Counted from the stretch's first letter, positions 25,483-34,476 are shown. The stretch: DNA of 64,000 nt from JAITVM01 sp031551135 (GCA_031551135.1 JAVBOA010000004.1:62001-126000), one strand, 5' to 3'. The notes: generated from the sequence alone by a model not told the origin. A program made the numbers and translations.

Positions 25483-25995
25483 GTGGATGCAAAATGGTAT
25501 GTTGTTCATACCTATTCTGGTTATGAGAATAAAGTAAAGGCGAATATCGAAAAAATAATCGAAAACAGAGGCATGCAGGACAGCATTTTGCAGGTAGTCG
25601 TACCTGTGCAGGAAGATGTTGAAATCAAAAACGGTCAGAAAAAATCTGTACAGCGGAAGGTTTTTCCCGGCTATGTGCTTCTGAATATGATTATGAATGA
25701 TGAAACTTGGTATGTTGTCAGAAACACGAGAGGTGTTACGTCCTTTGTGGGCCCGGGTTCTAAGCCTGTTGCGCTTACCGAAAAAGAAATTCAAAGTATG
25801 GGTATCGAGTTTAAAAAACAAAGTATCAATATTTTTGAAGGCGATACGGTAAAAGTTATCACGGGTCCGTTTATTGAAAGCATTGGGGTTGTTAAAGAAA
25901 TCAACCCGCATAAACAAATTGCTATAGTAATGCTCTCTATTTTTGGAAGAGAAACTCCGGTAGAGTTGAATTTTTCTGAGATAGAAAGTTTATAA
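25483..25995 (+). CDS. nusG: transcription termination/antitermination factor NusG
   Basis: The 170 residues comprise the NGN domain (WYVVHTYSGYENKVKANIEK, FPGYVLLNM, TWYVVRNTRGVTSFVGPGSKPV) and a C-terminal KOW domain (GDTVKVITGPFIESIGVVKEI). NusG couples RNA polymerase with Rho or the ribosome. The start is GTG 25483 behind AAGGA, four bases after secE. Confidence 0.96.
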   Translation: MDAKWYVVHTYSGYENKVKANIEKIIENRGMQDSILQVVVPVQEDVEIKNGQKKSVQRKVFPGYVLLNMIMNDETWYVVRNTRGVTSFVGPGSKPVALTEKEIQSMGIEFKKQSINIFEGDTVKVITGPFIESIGVVKEINPHKQIAIVMLSIFGRETPVELNFSEIESL

Positions 25996-26020
25996 AACTC
26001 TTTTTATTATAAAAGAGTGC

Positions 26021-26053
26021 GTGGGAGGGCAAACAATCCCCGTTAAATACCAC
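26021..26053 (+). promoter_or_regulatory. L1-type autoregulatory mRNA element before rplK
   Basis: GTGGGAGGGCAA...TCCCCGTT...ACCAC folds with GTGG/CCAC closing an internal loop and an inner GGG/CCC stem. This resembles the ribosomal protein L1 binding site used for feedback on rplK-rplA mRNAs. A near copy precedes rplA (26527-26554). Confidence 0.6.
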
Positions 26054-26073
26054 ATTATTAGGAGGTGCCTATT

Positions 26074-26499
26074 ATGGCAAAAAAAATTACTGGTTTTATT
26101 AAATTACAAATTCCTGCCGGAAAAGCAACACCGGCTCCGCCTGTTGGTCCGGCGCTAGGCCAGCACGGTGTAAATATCATGGGTTTCACAAAAGAGTTTA
26201 ACGAAAGGACTAAAGACCAAGTTGGTCTTATTATTCCCGTAGTTATTACTGTTTATCAGGACAAGAGTTTTACTTTTATAACAAAAACTCCTCCTGCGGC
26301 CGTATTGCTTAAAAAAGCCGCTAAAATTGAATCCGGCTCGGGCGTACCGAACAAAACAAAAGTTGCTACTATTTCATCCGACGAAGTGAGAAAAATCGCC
26401 GAATTAAAAATGGTAGATTTGAATGCCGCTACTGTGGAAACAGCAATGAGCATGATTAAAGGTACAGCCAGATCTATGGGCATTATTGTTACAGACTGA
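26074..26499 (+). CDS. rplK: 50S ribosomal protein L11
   Basis: The 141 residues, the standard length, contain FIKLQIPAGKATPAPPVGPALGQHGVNIM at the start and GTARSMGIIV at the end. It is part of the GTPase-associated centre of the ribosome. ATG 26074 follows AGGAGGTG; the GTG at 26065 lies within that site. Confidence 0.97.
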   Translation: MAKKITGFIKLQIPAGKATPAPPVGPALGQHGVNIMGFTKEFNERTKDQVGLIIPVVITVYQDKSFTFITKTPPAAVLLKKAAKIESGSGVPNKTKVATISSDEVRKIAELKMVDLNAATVETAMSMIKGTARSMGIIVTD

Positions 26500-26526
26500 T
26501 TTTATAAAAAAATTTTGGTCAATAAA

Positions 26527-26554
26527 GTGGGAGGGCAATCCCCGTTATTACCAC
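26527..26554 (+). promoter_or_regulatory. second L1-type mRNA element, before rplA
   Basis: GTGGGAGGGCAATCCCCGTT...ACCAC repeats the element at 26021-26053 with a shorter loop. It ends 16 bases before the rplA ATG, next to its ribosome binding site. Confidence 0.6.
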
Positions 26555-26570
26555 ATTAGGAGGAAGATAT

Positions 26571-27266
26571 ATGAAAAGAGGAAAGAAATATCTCGAAAAA
26601 GCAAAGCTTGTTGATAAAACAATGCTTTATGATACAAAAGACGCGTTGGATTTGGCAATAAAAACTTCGGTTGCTAAATTTGACGAGACTATCGAAGCGC
26701 ATATCCGTTTGGGCGTAGACAGCCGCCACGCTGACCAGCAGGTTAGGGGCGCAGTTGTTTTACCTCATGGTACGGGTAAAAAAGTAAGAGTTTTAGTTTT
26801 TGCTAAAGGTCCGAAAGCTGACGAGGCAGAAAAAGCCGGAGCAGATTTTGTCGGAGCAGAAGAACTCGTTTCGAAAATCCAAAACGAAAACTGGTTCGAT
26901 TTTGACGTTGTTGTTGCAACTCCGGATATGATGGGCGTTGTTGGACGTTTGGGCCGTGTTTTGGGTCCAAAAGGACTTATGCCGAATCCAAAAGCCGGTA
27001 CAGTAACGATGGACGTAGCAAAAGCTATTGTAGATATTAAAGCCGGTAAAATAGAGTACCGCCTAGACAAAACAAATATCATCCATGTTCCTTTGGGAAA
27101 AGTTTCTTTTGGCGTAGAAAAATTGAATGATAACTTCACTAGCTTGATGAGTGCGATTATAAAAGCAAAACCATCGGCTGCAAAAGGTCAGTATTTAAGA
27201 AGCGTTACTGTTGTTACAACAATGGGACCCGCAGTTAAAATAAATACGGCTAAAATCAGCGGCTGA
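26571..27266 (+). CDS. rplA: 50S ribosomal protein L1
   Basis: The 231 residues match the family and contain VRGAVVLPHGTGK, GRLGRVLGPKGLMPNPKAGTV and SAAKGQYLRSV. L1 binds the 23S rRNA stalk and represses its own mRNA. ATG 26571 follows AGGAGG and lies just downstream of a putative L1 binding site. Confidence 0.97.
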   Translation: MKRGKKYLEKAKLVDKTMLYDTKDALDLAIKTSVAKFDETIEAHIRLGVDSRHADQQVRGAVVLPHGTGKKVRVLVFAKGPKADEAEKAGADFVGAEELVSKIQNENWFDFDVVVATPDMMGVVGRLGRVLGPKGLMPNPKAGTVTMDVAKAIVDIKAGKIEYRLDKTNIIHVPLGKVSFGVEKLNDNFTSLMSAIIKAKPSAAKGQYLRSVTVVTTMGPAVKINTAKISG

Positions 27267-27305
27267 TAAAACGAACATATTAATGGTTCGTTGAACAAAA
27301 AAATT

Positions 27306-27336
27306 ACGTTACCTTTTGTTGGGTAACGTTTTTTTA
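27306..27336 (+). terminator. terminator after rplA
   Basis: ACGTTACC (27306-27313) pairs with GGTAACGT (27322-27329), followed by a T-tract. Confidence 0.85.
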
Positions 27337-27478
27337 CTTTCAGAATATTTTCGTAAAAATATTGTAATTAGTTGGATATATTGTAATATCTATTATTAAA
27401 TGACGATAAACATACAGAATATTGAATCGATAAAAATCAAAATGCATGTTTTGCATAGATACCAAAGGAGGAGTTTAT

Positions 27479-28912
27479 TTGAAAAAAATAATTTTTCTGT
27501 TAGCGGCTGTTTTTATGACAATCGGATTGGCAACGCCCTCTGCCGCGGCGACGGATATTTCTGTTTATCTCGACGGCAAAAAACTTTCGTTTGATGTTCC
27601 GCCGCAGATAATTAATAATCGGGCAATGGTCCCGTTTAGGGTAATCAGCGAATCGCTTGGGGCAAAATGCCATTGGATTGCGGAGGATAAAACGGTTGTT
27701 TTGGAAAAAGGCAATCAAATGATTGGGCTTATAATCGGGCATAGTAAAATATATTTTTCGGACGGAAATATAATAACAAATACTTATGATTTGGACGTTG
27801 CGCCGCAAATTGTAAAAAACCGGACTTTGGTACCGCTGCGTGCGGTTTCGCAGGCTTTTGATTCGGAAGTAAATTGGGACGATAAAACCAAAACTGTTGA
27901 TATAAAAACTTCAGAGTATAAGCAATCTTTGAGCAAAGATACCGGTTCGGGCTCTAAAATAATTACAACTGCCGAGGAATATAAAAACGCGGCGATTAAT
28001 AATTTGAATGAATTTAATAAGACATTCACAATAAAAACGCAAGGTCTTGACACACAAATAATCGCTCAGGATTTGACGGAGTGGGACGATAGGATTTTTG
28101 AACACGAATTTGAAATCATGAAAAACGGGGAATATGCAGAAACTACATACAAAATTGTGTACAAAGCCGCGGATATAGTTTATTCTGCCTATAAAATGAA
28201 AAATATAATGAAACTGAATGACAAGGAAATTGAAATATATAATAAAGCAAAATCGATTGTGGAGAGTATAATTACGCCGAATATGATCGATTATGAAAAA
28301 GAATTGAAAATTCATGATTATATTATTTTGAATAGTCAATACGACGTTGAAGCTCAAAACAGCGATAATCGGTCAAAGGATGTTTTTACGCCATACGGAA
28401 CTTTAATAAACGGCGTTTCGGTTTGCTACGGATATGCCGAATCATTTAGGCTTTTAGCCAAAATGTCGGGTTTGGAATGTGAAACTATTTTCGGAGATAC
28501 AGATGTTTTTCACGCGTGGAACAGAGTGAAAATCGATGGCGATTATTATTTAGTGGATGTGACTTATGACGACCCGACTCCGGATATTAAAAATAATGTT
28601 GTTTATGCTTATTTTAATTTGACAGACGAGCAGATGCGTGACCACGTGCCCGAAAAAATCGATGATATTAAATGCACGGCAACAAAATACAATTATTTTA
28701 ATTATAATAAATTAAACTTTTCGTCACAGGAAGAATTTGAAAAACTTGTTGAAAGCGAGATTGCAAAAGGGAACAAAAATATTAGCCTAAAAGCCGTAAA
28801 TTGTAACCTCGACGAATTGAATTTATCCGCTGTTTATAAATATAACGGAAATTTAGGATTTAGAAAATTTACAAACCCAAAACAAAATACTATACTTATT
28901 ATTCTTGAGTAA
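27479..28912 (+). CDS. secreted protein with copper-amine-oxidase-N-like repeats and a transglutaminase-like domain
   Basis: A signal peptide (about residues 1-23, KKIIFLLAAVFMTIGLATPSAA) is followed by a pair of copper amine oxidase N-terminal-like modules near residues 25-140 (PPQIINNRAMVPFRVISESLGA and APQIVKNRTLVPLRAVSQAF), probable cell-wall-associated beta domains. A linker comes next, then a transglutaminase-like domain with Cys 316 (VSVCYGYAE), His 345 (FHAWNRV) and an Asp near 360 (LVDVTYDDP). Total length is 477. The start is TTG 27479 behind AAAGGAGGAG. The function is unknown; cell-surface processing is plausible. It resembles the partial protein at the window start and interrupts a ribosomal protein cluster. 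Confidence 0.8.
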   Translation: MKKIIFLLAAVFMTIGLATPSAAATDISVYLDGKKLSFDVPPQIINNRAMVPFRVISESLGAKCHWIAEDKTVVLEKGNQMIGLIIGHSKIYFSDGNIITNTYDLDVAPQIVKNRTLVPLRAVSQAFDSEVNWDDKTKTVDIKTSEYKQSLSKDTGSGSKIITTAEEYKNAAINNLNEFNKTFTIKTQGLDTQIIAQDLTEWDDRIFEHEFEIMKNGEYAETTYKIVYKAADIVYSAYKMKNIMKLNDKEIEIYNKAKSIVESIITPNMIDYEKELKIHDYIILNSQYDVEAQNSDNRSKDVFTPYGTLINGVSVCYGYAESFRLLAKMSGLECETIFGDTDVFHAWNRVKIDGDYYLVDVTYDDPTPDIKNNVVYAYFNLTDEQMRDHVPEKIDDIKCTATKYNYFNYNKLNFSSQEEFEKLVESEIAKGNKNISLKAVNCNLDELNLSAVYKYNGNLGFRKFTNPKQNTILIILE

Positions 28913-28928
28913 AAATAAAAATACACTA

Positions 28929-28957
28929 TTGACTTATCCGGTTTTATGTAATATAAT
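28929..28957 (+). promoter_or_regulatory. promoter of rplJ-rplL
   Basis: TTGACT (28929-28934) and a perfect TATAAT (28952-28957) are separated by 17 bases, immediately upstream of the L10 leader. Confidence 0.85.
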
Positions 28958-28977
28958 CTCATTTGGAATTGAATAAT

Positions 28978-29067
28978 GCCAAAGACAGTAGGTGCTTTTT
29001 AGCGTAACTATATACCTACCGAGGTTGATTTATAAAATTGATTTTTATAATCTCTTTGTCTTTTGGC
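28978..29067 (+). ncRNA. ribosomal protein L10 leader
   Basis: The outer helix is GCCAAAGAC (28978-28986) with GTCTTTTGGC (29058-29067), and an inner helix pairs AGTAGGT with ACCTACC. This is the known L10-L12 binding leader that shuts down translation of rplJ-rplL when L10 is in excess. Confidence 0.88.
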
Positions 29068-29104
29068 GGAGGGATTTTTTTAATACTTATTGGGAGGTGT
29101 AATA

Positions 29105-29599
29105 ATGCCTAAAATCGAAGAAAAACAAGTCGTTATCAATGAGATTAAAGAAAAAGTTAATAAAGCAAAATCTATTGTTTTGATTGATGCCAGAGGGCTT
29201 ACGGTTTTACAAGATACAAAATTACGTAAACAGCTCAGAGAAGCCGGCGTTGACTATAAAGTTTATAAAAACTCTATGATGGAATTTGCAATCGAAAACA
29301 GTGAATTTGGCGGACTTAAGGAATTTTTAAAAGGACCGACTGCTGTTGCTTTTTCATATGATGATGCGACTTTGGCCGCAAGAATTATCAGCAAAAACTT
29401 AAAAGAAATGCAGGCTATCGAGTTTAAAGCAGGCTGCATTGAAGGCGTTGTTTATGATGCCGCCGGAATCACGGCTGTTGCCAATATTCCGTCTAAAGAA
29501 GAATTATTATCGAAACTTTTGGGCTCGTTCAAAAGTCCGCTTTCTTCATTTGCAAGGCTTATTAACGCTATTGCTGAAGAAAAAGAAAAAACTGCGTAA
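29105..29599 (+). CDS. rplJ: 50S ribosomal protein L10
   Basis: The 164 residues contain IVLIDARGLTVLQDTKLRKQLREAGVDYKVYKNSM and end in the helix that binds L7/L12 (SPLSSFARLINAIAEEKE). It anchors the ribosomal stalk. ATG 29105 follows GGGAGGTG. It is regulated by the L10 leader upstream. Confidence 0.97.
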   Translation: MPKIEEKQVVINEIKEKVNKAKSIVLIDARGLTVLQDTKLRKQLREAGVDYKVYKNSMMEFAIENSEFGGLKEFLKGPTAVAFSYDDATLAARIISKNLKEMQAIEFKAGCIEGVVYDAAGITAVANIPSKEELLSKLLGSFKSPLSSFARLINAIAEEKEKTA

Positions 29600-29652
29600 A
29601 TCGCAAATTGATCTATCAATATTAATTATGAAAAATTTTTGGAGGTGCTGTT

Positions 29653-30027
29653 ATGGCAAAATTATCTATTGATGAAATCATCGACGCTATCCAAGAGCTT
29701 AGCGTATTAGAATTAAATGACTTAGTTAAAAAATCAGAAGAAGTTTTCGGCGTTTCGGCTGCTGCCGGCGTTGTTATGGCAGTTGGCGGCGGAGCTGCTG
29801 CAGAAGTTGAAGAAAAAACAGAATTCGACGTTGAACTTACAAACGTTGGCGCAGAAAAAATTAAAGTTATCAAAGTTGTTAGAGAAATCACTGGTCTTGG
29901 ACTTAAAGAAGCAAAAGACCTCGTTGATGGCGCACCTAAAATGGTTAAAGAGGCTGCTACTAAAGAAGAAGCTGACTCTATTAAAGCTAAACTTGAAGAA
30001 GTTGGCGCTGTTGTAACTTTGAAATAG
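29653..30027 (+). CDS. rplL: 50S ribosomal protein L7/L12
   Basis: The 124 residues show the N-terminal dimerisation helix (IDEIIDAIQELSVLELNDLVK), the Ala/Gly-rich hinge, and the C-terminal domain with KIKVIKVVREITGLGLKEAKDLVDGAPK. It recruits translation GTPases. ATG 29653 follows GGAGGTG. Confidence 0.97.
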   Translation: MAKLSIDEIIDAIQELSVLELNDLVKKSEEVFGVSAAAGVVMAVGGGAAAEVEEKTEFDVELTNVGAEKIKVIKVVREITGLGLKEAKDLVDGAPKMVKEAATKEEADSIKAKLEEVGAVVTLK

Positions 30028-30041
30028 TTTTTAAAAAATTC

Positions 30042-30072
30042 GAGCTTTCGGAAAACCGCAGGCTCTTTTTTT
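30042..30072 (+). terminator. terminator after rplL
   Basis: GAGCTTTCGG pairs with CCGCAGGCTC (one mismatch) around AAAA, followed by seven T residues. Confidence 0.85.
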
Positions 30073-30220
30073 ATGCCTCTTTTTATACGATATTCAATAG
30101 TAAATATAAACATTTTTAGATTTTTTTCGTTTATAATTGTAAAAATGCATTGTATTTCAATTCGCTATAACTCTAAAAAACATAAATCTCGAAACGGCTA
30201 TATATAATTGTGCAAAAATT

Positions 30221-30229
30221 TGCTATAAT
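30221..30229 (+). promoter_or_regulatory. extended -10 promoter of the VWA/TelA operon
   Basis: TGCTATAAT is a perfect extended -10 element 78 bases before the first gene of the operon. The -35 region is poor. Confidence 0.5.
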
Positions 30230-30306
30230 TAATTGAAGTGTTAAATATAAATTTCCGAACGGATTATTAAATTTTCTATAAATTATGAATTAAAGGGGGT
30301 TTTTTC

Positions 30307-31866
30307 TTGAAAAAATTAGTAATATTTATGCTGTTTTTTATGTTTTCGCTAACATCTTGTTCGTCAAAAGAAGATCCGAATTCTATAAGCATTTTGGTTG
30401 CCGCGGAAAATAAAGATTTAATATTTCTATTGGATGAATTTGCCGAGAAAAACAATATTTCGATATATCCCGATATAAAGGAAACAAGGGAAATTTTAGA
30501 TGCATTGGATGAAGAATATGTATATGAAAATACAGTTTGGCTTTCGAACTCAATGTGGTTTTCGACTTTACAAAAACCTTCTAATATAAAAAATTCAAAA
30601 TCTCTTTTTATTGACCCCGTTGTTTTCGGAATAAAAAAATCAAGAGCCGAGCAATTGGGTTTTATCAACAAAGATAAAATTCTGACAAAAGATATTTTGG
30701 AAAAAATAAAATCCGGCGAGCTTAAATTTGTAATGCCTTCCGTTACCCAAACAAACAGTGGCGCGTCGGCATATTTGGGATTTTTGAGCACTTTGCTGAA
30801 TAATCCGGAAGTTATTACTTTGGAAGATTTAGAAAAACCAACTTTAAAAGAAGATTTAAAAACCTTATTTAAAGGCGTAGAACGTTCTTCGGGAAGCGCA
30901 GAATTTTCGGCACAGCTTATTTCGAGCGGCGAATACGAATCCATGGTAAATTACGAGTCTGCGATAATAAATTTGAATAAGCAATTAATTGCTGAAGGCA
31001 AAGAACCGCTTTATATCATTTATCCATACGACGGCGTTTCTTTATCCGATTCGCCTTTGGCCAGTATTTCCAACTCTGTAAGTCCGGTAAATGAAAAGAT
31101 TTTCAACGATTTGCAGGCTTATATGCTGAGCCCCGAAGTGCAGAAAATATTAACAGAACATGGCAGGCGCGCCGGATACGGCGGACTTGTGCCTTATGCG
31201 GATAACGAAACATTTAATCCCGATTGGGGGATTGATGTTAATAAATATATCTCGCCGATAAAATATCCGACGACCGAAGTTATAAACAAAGCTCTGGATA
31301 TTTATCAGGAATCTCTGAGAAAACCAACTGCAACCGTTTTTGCGCTGGATTATTCAGGAAGTATGTACGGCGAAGGTAAGGAGCAGCTTGTGGAGGCAAT
31401 GAGGACGATTTTTGATAAAGAGCTTTCATCGCAGCTGCGGATTCAATTTACTGAGTCGGATAAAGTTTTTGTAATTCCGTTTGATTCACAGCCACGAGAC
31501 TATTTTTCATCAGAAAATTTTTCTTATGAAGAAATGCTTGCTGAAATAGAATACGCTGAACCGGAAGGTTCGACAAATATTTTCGATACATTATCGGTCG
31601 GATTAGGAATTTTGGAAGGAATCGATTCACAAATTTATAATAAATCAATAGTGGTAATGAGCGACGGAAAATCTAACCGCGGCAGTGAGAGCGATTTTAT
31701 CAGCACTTACGAAAGTATTGGCGAAGGAATACCGATATATTCAATTATGTTCGGCGAATCGGACGAATACGAATTATCTCAGATTTCGGAATTTACTTCC
31801 GGACTTTTGTTCGACGGAAAATCCGATTTGAAAAACGCTTTTAGAACAGTTAGAGGTTATAATTAA
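30307..31866 (+). CDS. lipoprotein with solute-binding-like and von Willebrand A domains
   Basis: A lipoprotein signal (lipobox LTSC) precedes an extracellular solute-binding-like domain over residues ~25-320 (ISILVAAENKDLIFLLDEF, SVTQTNSGASAYLGFLSTL, YPYDGVSLSDSPLA, PEVQKILTEHGRRAGYGG). A VWA domain follows to residue 519, with the MIDAS motif D348-x-S350-x-S352 (FALDYSGSM) and a later VVMSDGKSNRG acidic site. VWA domains bind metal-dependent protein ligands. It is the first gene of a four-gene operon with xpaC- and telA-like genes, a setting linked to tellurite and toxic-anion stress proteins. The start is TTG 30307 behind AAAGGGGG. It is not part of a classical ABC importer, as no permease is present. 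Confidence 0.85.
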   Translation: MKKLVIFMLFFMFSLTSCSSKEDPNSISILVAAENKDLIFLLDEFAEKNNISIYPDIKETREILDALDEEYVYENTVWLSNSMWFSTLQKPSNIKNSKSLFIDPVVFGIKKSRAEQLGFINKDKILTKDILEKIKSGELKFVMPSVTQTNSGASAYLGFLSTLLNNPEVITLEDLEKPTLKEDLKTLFKGVERSSGSAEFSAQLISSGEYESMVNYESAIINLNKQLIAEGKEPLYIIYPYDGVSLSDSPLASISNSVSPVNEKIFNDLQAYMLSPEVQKILTEHGRRAGYGGLVPYADNETFNPDWGIDVNKYISPIKYPTTEVINKALDIYQESLRKPTATVFALDYSGSMYGEGKEQLVEAMRTIFDKELSSQLRIQFTESDKVFVIPFDSQPRDYFSSENFSYEEMLAEIEYAEPEGSTNIFDTLSVGLGILEGIDSQIYNKSIVVMSDGKSNRGSESDFISTYESIGEGIPIYSIMFGESDEYELSQISEFTSGLLFDGKSDLKNAFRTVRGYN

Positions 31867-31881
31867 GAAAGGAGAAAGGTT

Positions 31882-32499
31882 ATGAGTCATATAATAAGCG
31901 CAATTGTAGCGGCAGTCAGCTTCTTTTTAATATGGATTTTCGGTCAAAATATTATAATCAGCATTATTTGCGCAGTTGTTGTGTATTTAGTCTGCTTTTT
32001 CCTTTTTAATTTTGGCGACGAAAAAGAGGTAAAAATTCCGGATGCGAATTTCAATAAAACCAGCAATACTCAGCTTATTTTAAAAGCTCAGCTTGAGCTT
32101 AGAAAAATATTGGATATAAAAGAAAAAATTAAAAATACCGAAATAAAACAGCTTGTAAATGATATTTCTGATAAAGCTTCTAAAATATTAAATTATATTT
32201 CGCAAAAAGATGATAAAGTTGACGACGTGCGGTCATTCTTGGAATATTATATTCCGGCGGCATATAAAATAATTAATAATTTTTATATGGTTGCCAATAA
32301 CGATACAAACTCGAAAACATCAGCCGATTTTCAATCTAAAGTAAAGAACTTTTTGACTGAGATAGACGAGGCGTTCAGCAAACAGCTTACAGCCCTTTTG
32401 GACGATGAAATTGTGGATGCTTCTATAGAAATGGAGACTTTGAAAGGCTCTCTTATTTCGGAAGGGTTATTGAAGGAAAATGATTTTGATAAGCTTTAG
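31882..32499 (+). CDS. XpaC-like membrane protein (5-bromo-4-chloroindolyl phosphate hydrolysis family)
   Basis: The 205 residues begin with two membrane helices (IISAIVAAVSFFLIWIFG and IIISIICAVVVYLVCFFLF). A helical cytoplasmic domain follows with the NTQLILKAQLELRKILDIKEKI... and DVRSFLEYYIPAAYKIINNF blocks typical of XpaC. The family is named after a Bacillus phenotype and its biochemistry is unknown, but it is regularly found beside telA, as here. ATG 31882 follows GGAGAAAGG, 15 bases after the VWA gene. Confidence 0.8.
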   Translation: MSHIISAIVAAVSFFLIWIFGQNIIISIICAVVVYLVCFFLFNFGDEKEVKIPDANFNKTSNTQLILKAQLELRKILDIKEKIKNTEIKQLVNDISDKASKILNYISQKDDKVDDVRSFLEYYIPAAYKIINNFYMVANNDTNSKTSADFQSKVKNFLTEIDEAFSKQLTALLDDEIVDASIEMETLKGSLISEGLLKENDFDKL

Positions 32500-32538
32500 G
32501 TTTTTCCTGATTTTGAATGTTTATAAGGAGGGTTTAGT

Positions 32539-33645
32539 TTGAAAAAATTCGGAATTGGTTTAGGGATATTAGTTGTTGTAATTATTGCCGGTATTTTTAT
32601 CAGCAGATTTGTTTCGGCGGATAAAAGTCAAACTGTTGTTGGGGCAGTCGGCGGCGGCAAAGAGAACTTTTTAAAAGATGAGGAAGTTATAAGAATCCTA
32701 AAAGAGAAATATAATTTAACAGTACGCACTGATGCTTGGAGTAATAATAAATTGATTGTGGACGAAGTTAAATACGATGATAATGGAGACAAAAAAACTT
32801 ACGATTTTATTTTCTTCTCGGATGAGCGTTTTTATGAATACTATAAAAATCCGGCTAAAGGAAATGAAGTTCCGCGCGAAAGGTCCGTTGCCGGCGGAAT
32901 TGTTCTGAATACTCCGATTGTTATTTATTCTTGGGATAAAGTCTGCGACGCTTTGATTAGCGAAAATATCGTAACTGAAAATAACGGAGTTTATTATATT
33001 TCGGATATGCAGAAATTAATCGATTATATAATAGAGGGCAAAACTTGGGCAGATATCGGCATGCCGGAAATCTACGGAAAAATAAATATTACTTCTCCCG
33101 ACCCAATTACTTCTTCGCCCGGTACGACTTATTACGGGCTTTTGGCCTCGATTATGAATAAAGGCTATGTTGACACAAACCAAGTTCAAGGAATCAGCAC
33201 TCAGCTCAAAAATTTCTATGGATATTCGGGTTTTATGAGCAATACACCGGCGGATATTTTTGACCTATATTTAAGAACCGGAATGGGCGCAAAGCCGATG
33301 ATTGTGGATTATGAAAAATCTATGATAGAATTTGCGAATCTTAATCCGGAGGGATATAATCAAGTTAAAGACCGGATTCGTATTTTGTATCCGGCACCTA
33401 CGATTTGGAATTCGCATTGTATAACCGCGCTTTCGGAAGGCGGACAAAAATATCTTCAAGCTATGTCCGATCCGGAAATTCAAAAAATAGCATGGATGAA
33501 ATATGGCTTTAGAATGGGGCTTGCGGGCGGAAATAATTTGAGCGATGTTATTGTACAATCGATTCCGGAATCGATTGATTCGGTTACGCAAGGCTTGAAA
33601 AAAGAAGTTTACGACGATATTATCAACGTTTTAAAAGAAGAATAA
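32539..33645 (+). CDS. membrane-anchored solute-binding-like protein
   Basis: One N-terminal membrane helix (KFGIGLGILVVVIIAGIFIS) without a lipobox is followed by a solute-binding-like domain. The periplasmic-binding-like parts are YDFIFFSDERFYEYY, GGIVLNTPIVIYSWDKV, TSPDPITSSPGTTYYGLLASIM, PMIVDYEKSMIEFA and a C-terminal ALSEGGQKYLQAMSDPEIQKIAWMKYGFRMG. The last part resembles the corresponding region of the VWA lipoprotein (SPEVQKILTEHGRRAGYGG), so the two may be paralogues. The start is TTG 32539 behind AAGGAGGG. The ligand is unknown. It should face outward, tethered next to XpaC. Confidence 0.75.
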   Translation: MKKFGIGLGILVVVIIAGIFISRFVSADKSQTVVGAVGGGKENFLKDEEVIRILKEKYNLTVRTDAWSNNKLIVDEVKYDDNGDKKTYDFIFFSDERFYEYYKNPAKGNEVPRERSVAGGIVLNTPIVIYSWDKVCDALISENIVTENNGVYYISDMQKLIDYIIEGKTWADIGMPEIYGKINITSPDPITSSPGTTYYGLLASIMNKGYVDTNQVQGISTQLKNFYGYSGFMSNTPADIFDLYLRTGMGAKPMIVDYEKSMIEFANLNPEGYNQVKDRIRILYPAPTIWNSHCITALSEGGQKYLQAMSDPEIQKIAWMKYGFRMGLAGGNNLSDVIVQSIPESIDSVTQGLKKEVYDDIINVLKEE

Positions 33646-33708
33646 GCGGCTTTGAATCGGAATGGCGCATTGCGCTATTCCGATAAATTTATTCTAAGGA
33701 GGAATTTT

Positions 33709-34476
33709 ATGGAGGAACTTGTTTATTTACATTCTTTGACTGATTTCAGTGAAGAGGAACAGAATAAAATTAATGAATACATTCCGAAAATTGAACTCGA
33801 AAATAAAAATTTTATACTTTCGTACGCCGCCGAACAGCAAAAAGAAATCGGCGAAATAAGTGACGATATTTTGAAATTTTCGAAAGAAGATTATCTTTCG
33901 CCGGTTTTTGGAGCGATTGTTACATTGGTTGATGCGATAAAAAATTTTGATGAACAAACCGATATGAAATCCGGTATTTTTGGATTTATGTTCGATTCCA
34001 ATAAATTTTACAATCAATTTAAATTTTCGGAAGCAATCGTTTTAAGCTCCGAAAAAACTTTGCGTGAAAGCATGAGAACTCTTTTAAAAAAAGAAGTTCA
34101 ATTGAAAATGATTTATGAAAAGCTTTATATGAATTATAAAAAATTGGCTATGTACATAGTTGCCGGAGAAATGAAAATTTCATTTAGTCAATCGGAAGAA
34201 TTGGATTCATTTAAAAGCCGGATTCAAAATTTGAAAATAAGCCAAAATATCGCGAATCAAATAATTACACAGCTTTTTATTACTCGAAAGCAGATTGAAT
34301 CCGCGATTGAAAAAATAAAAGACGTTACAAACCATACTATTCCGGCGTGGAAAAACCAAGTTTCGAATTTATTGCAATCTGAAAGTAAGAAACAGGACTT
34401 AGTTAAAGATATTAGCAAATTGAATAATAAAACGGTAAATGAACTGGAAAGCAATCTGAAAGCCTTGCGAAATTAA
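33709..34476 (+). CDS. TelA-like toxic anion resistance family protein
   Basis: The 255 residues are helical and match the TelA family in the C-terminal two thirds: EVQLKMIYEKLYMNYKKLAMYIVAGE, then FKSRIQNLKISQNIANQIITQLFITRKQ and TIPAWKNQVSNLL. It is shorter than typical TelA (~360) and lacks most of the N-terminal part. Family members are linked to tellurite and nisin tolerance, with unknown mechanism, and probably act at the inner face of the membrane. ATG 33709 follows AAGGAGGAA. The frame is open to 33652 without a ribosome binding site. It is the last gene of the operon. Confidence 0.8.
   Translation: MEELVYLHSLTDFSEEEQNKINEYIPKIELENKNFILSYAAEQQKEIGEISDDILKFSKEDYLSPVFGAIVTLVDAIKNFDEQTDMKSGIFGFMFDSNKFYNQFKFSEAIVLSSEKTLRESMRTLLKKEVQLKMIYEKLYMNYKKLAMYIVAGEMKISFSQSEELDSFKSRIQNLKISQNIANQIITQLFITRKQIESAIEKIKDVTNHTIPAWKNQVSNLLQSESKKQDLVKDISKLNNKTVNELESNLKALRN

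Noticed and set aside
25453..25917. 154-codon ORF opposite nusG
   Set aside because: Shadow of nusG; no homology and no ribosome binding site.
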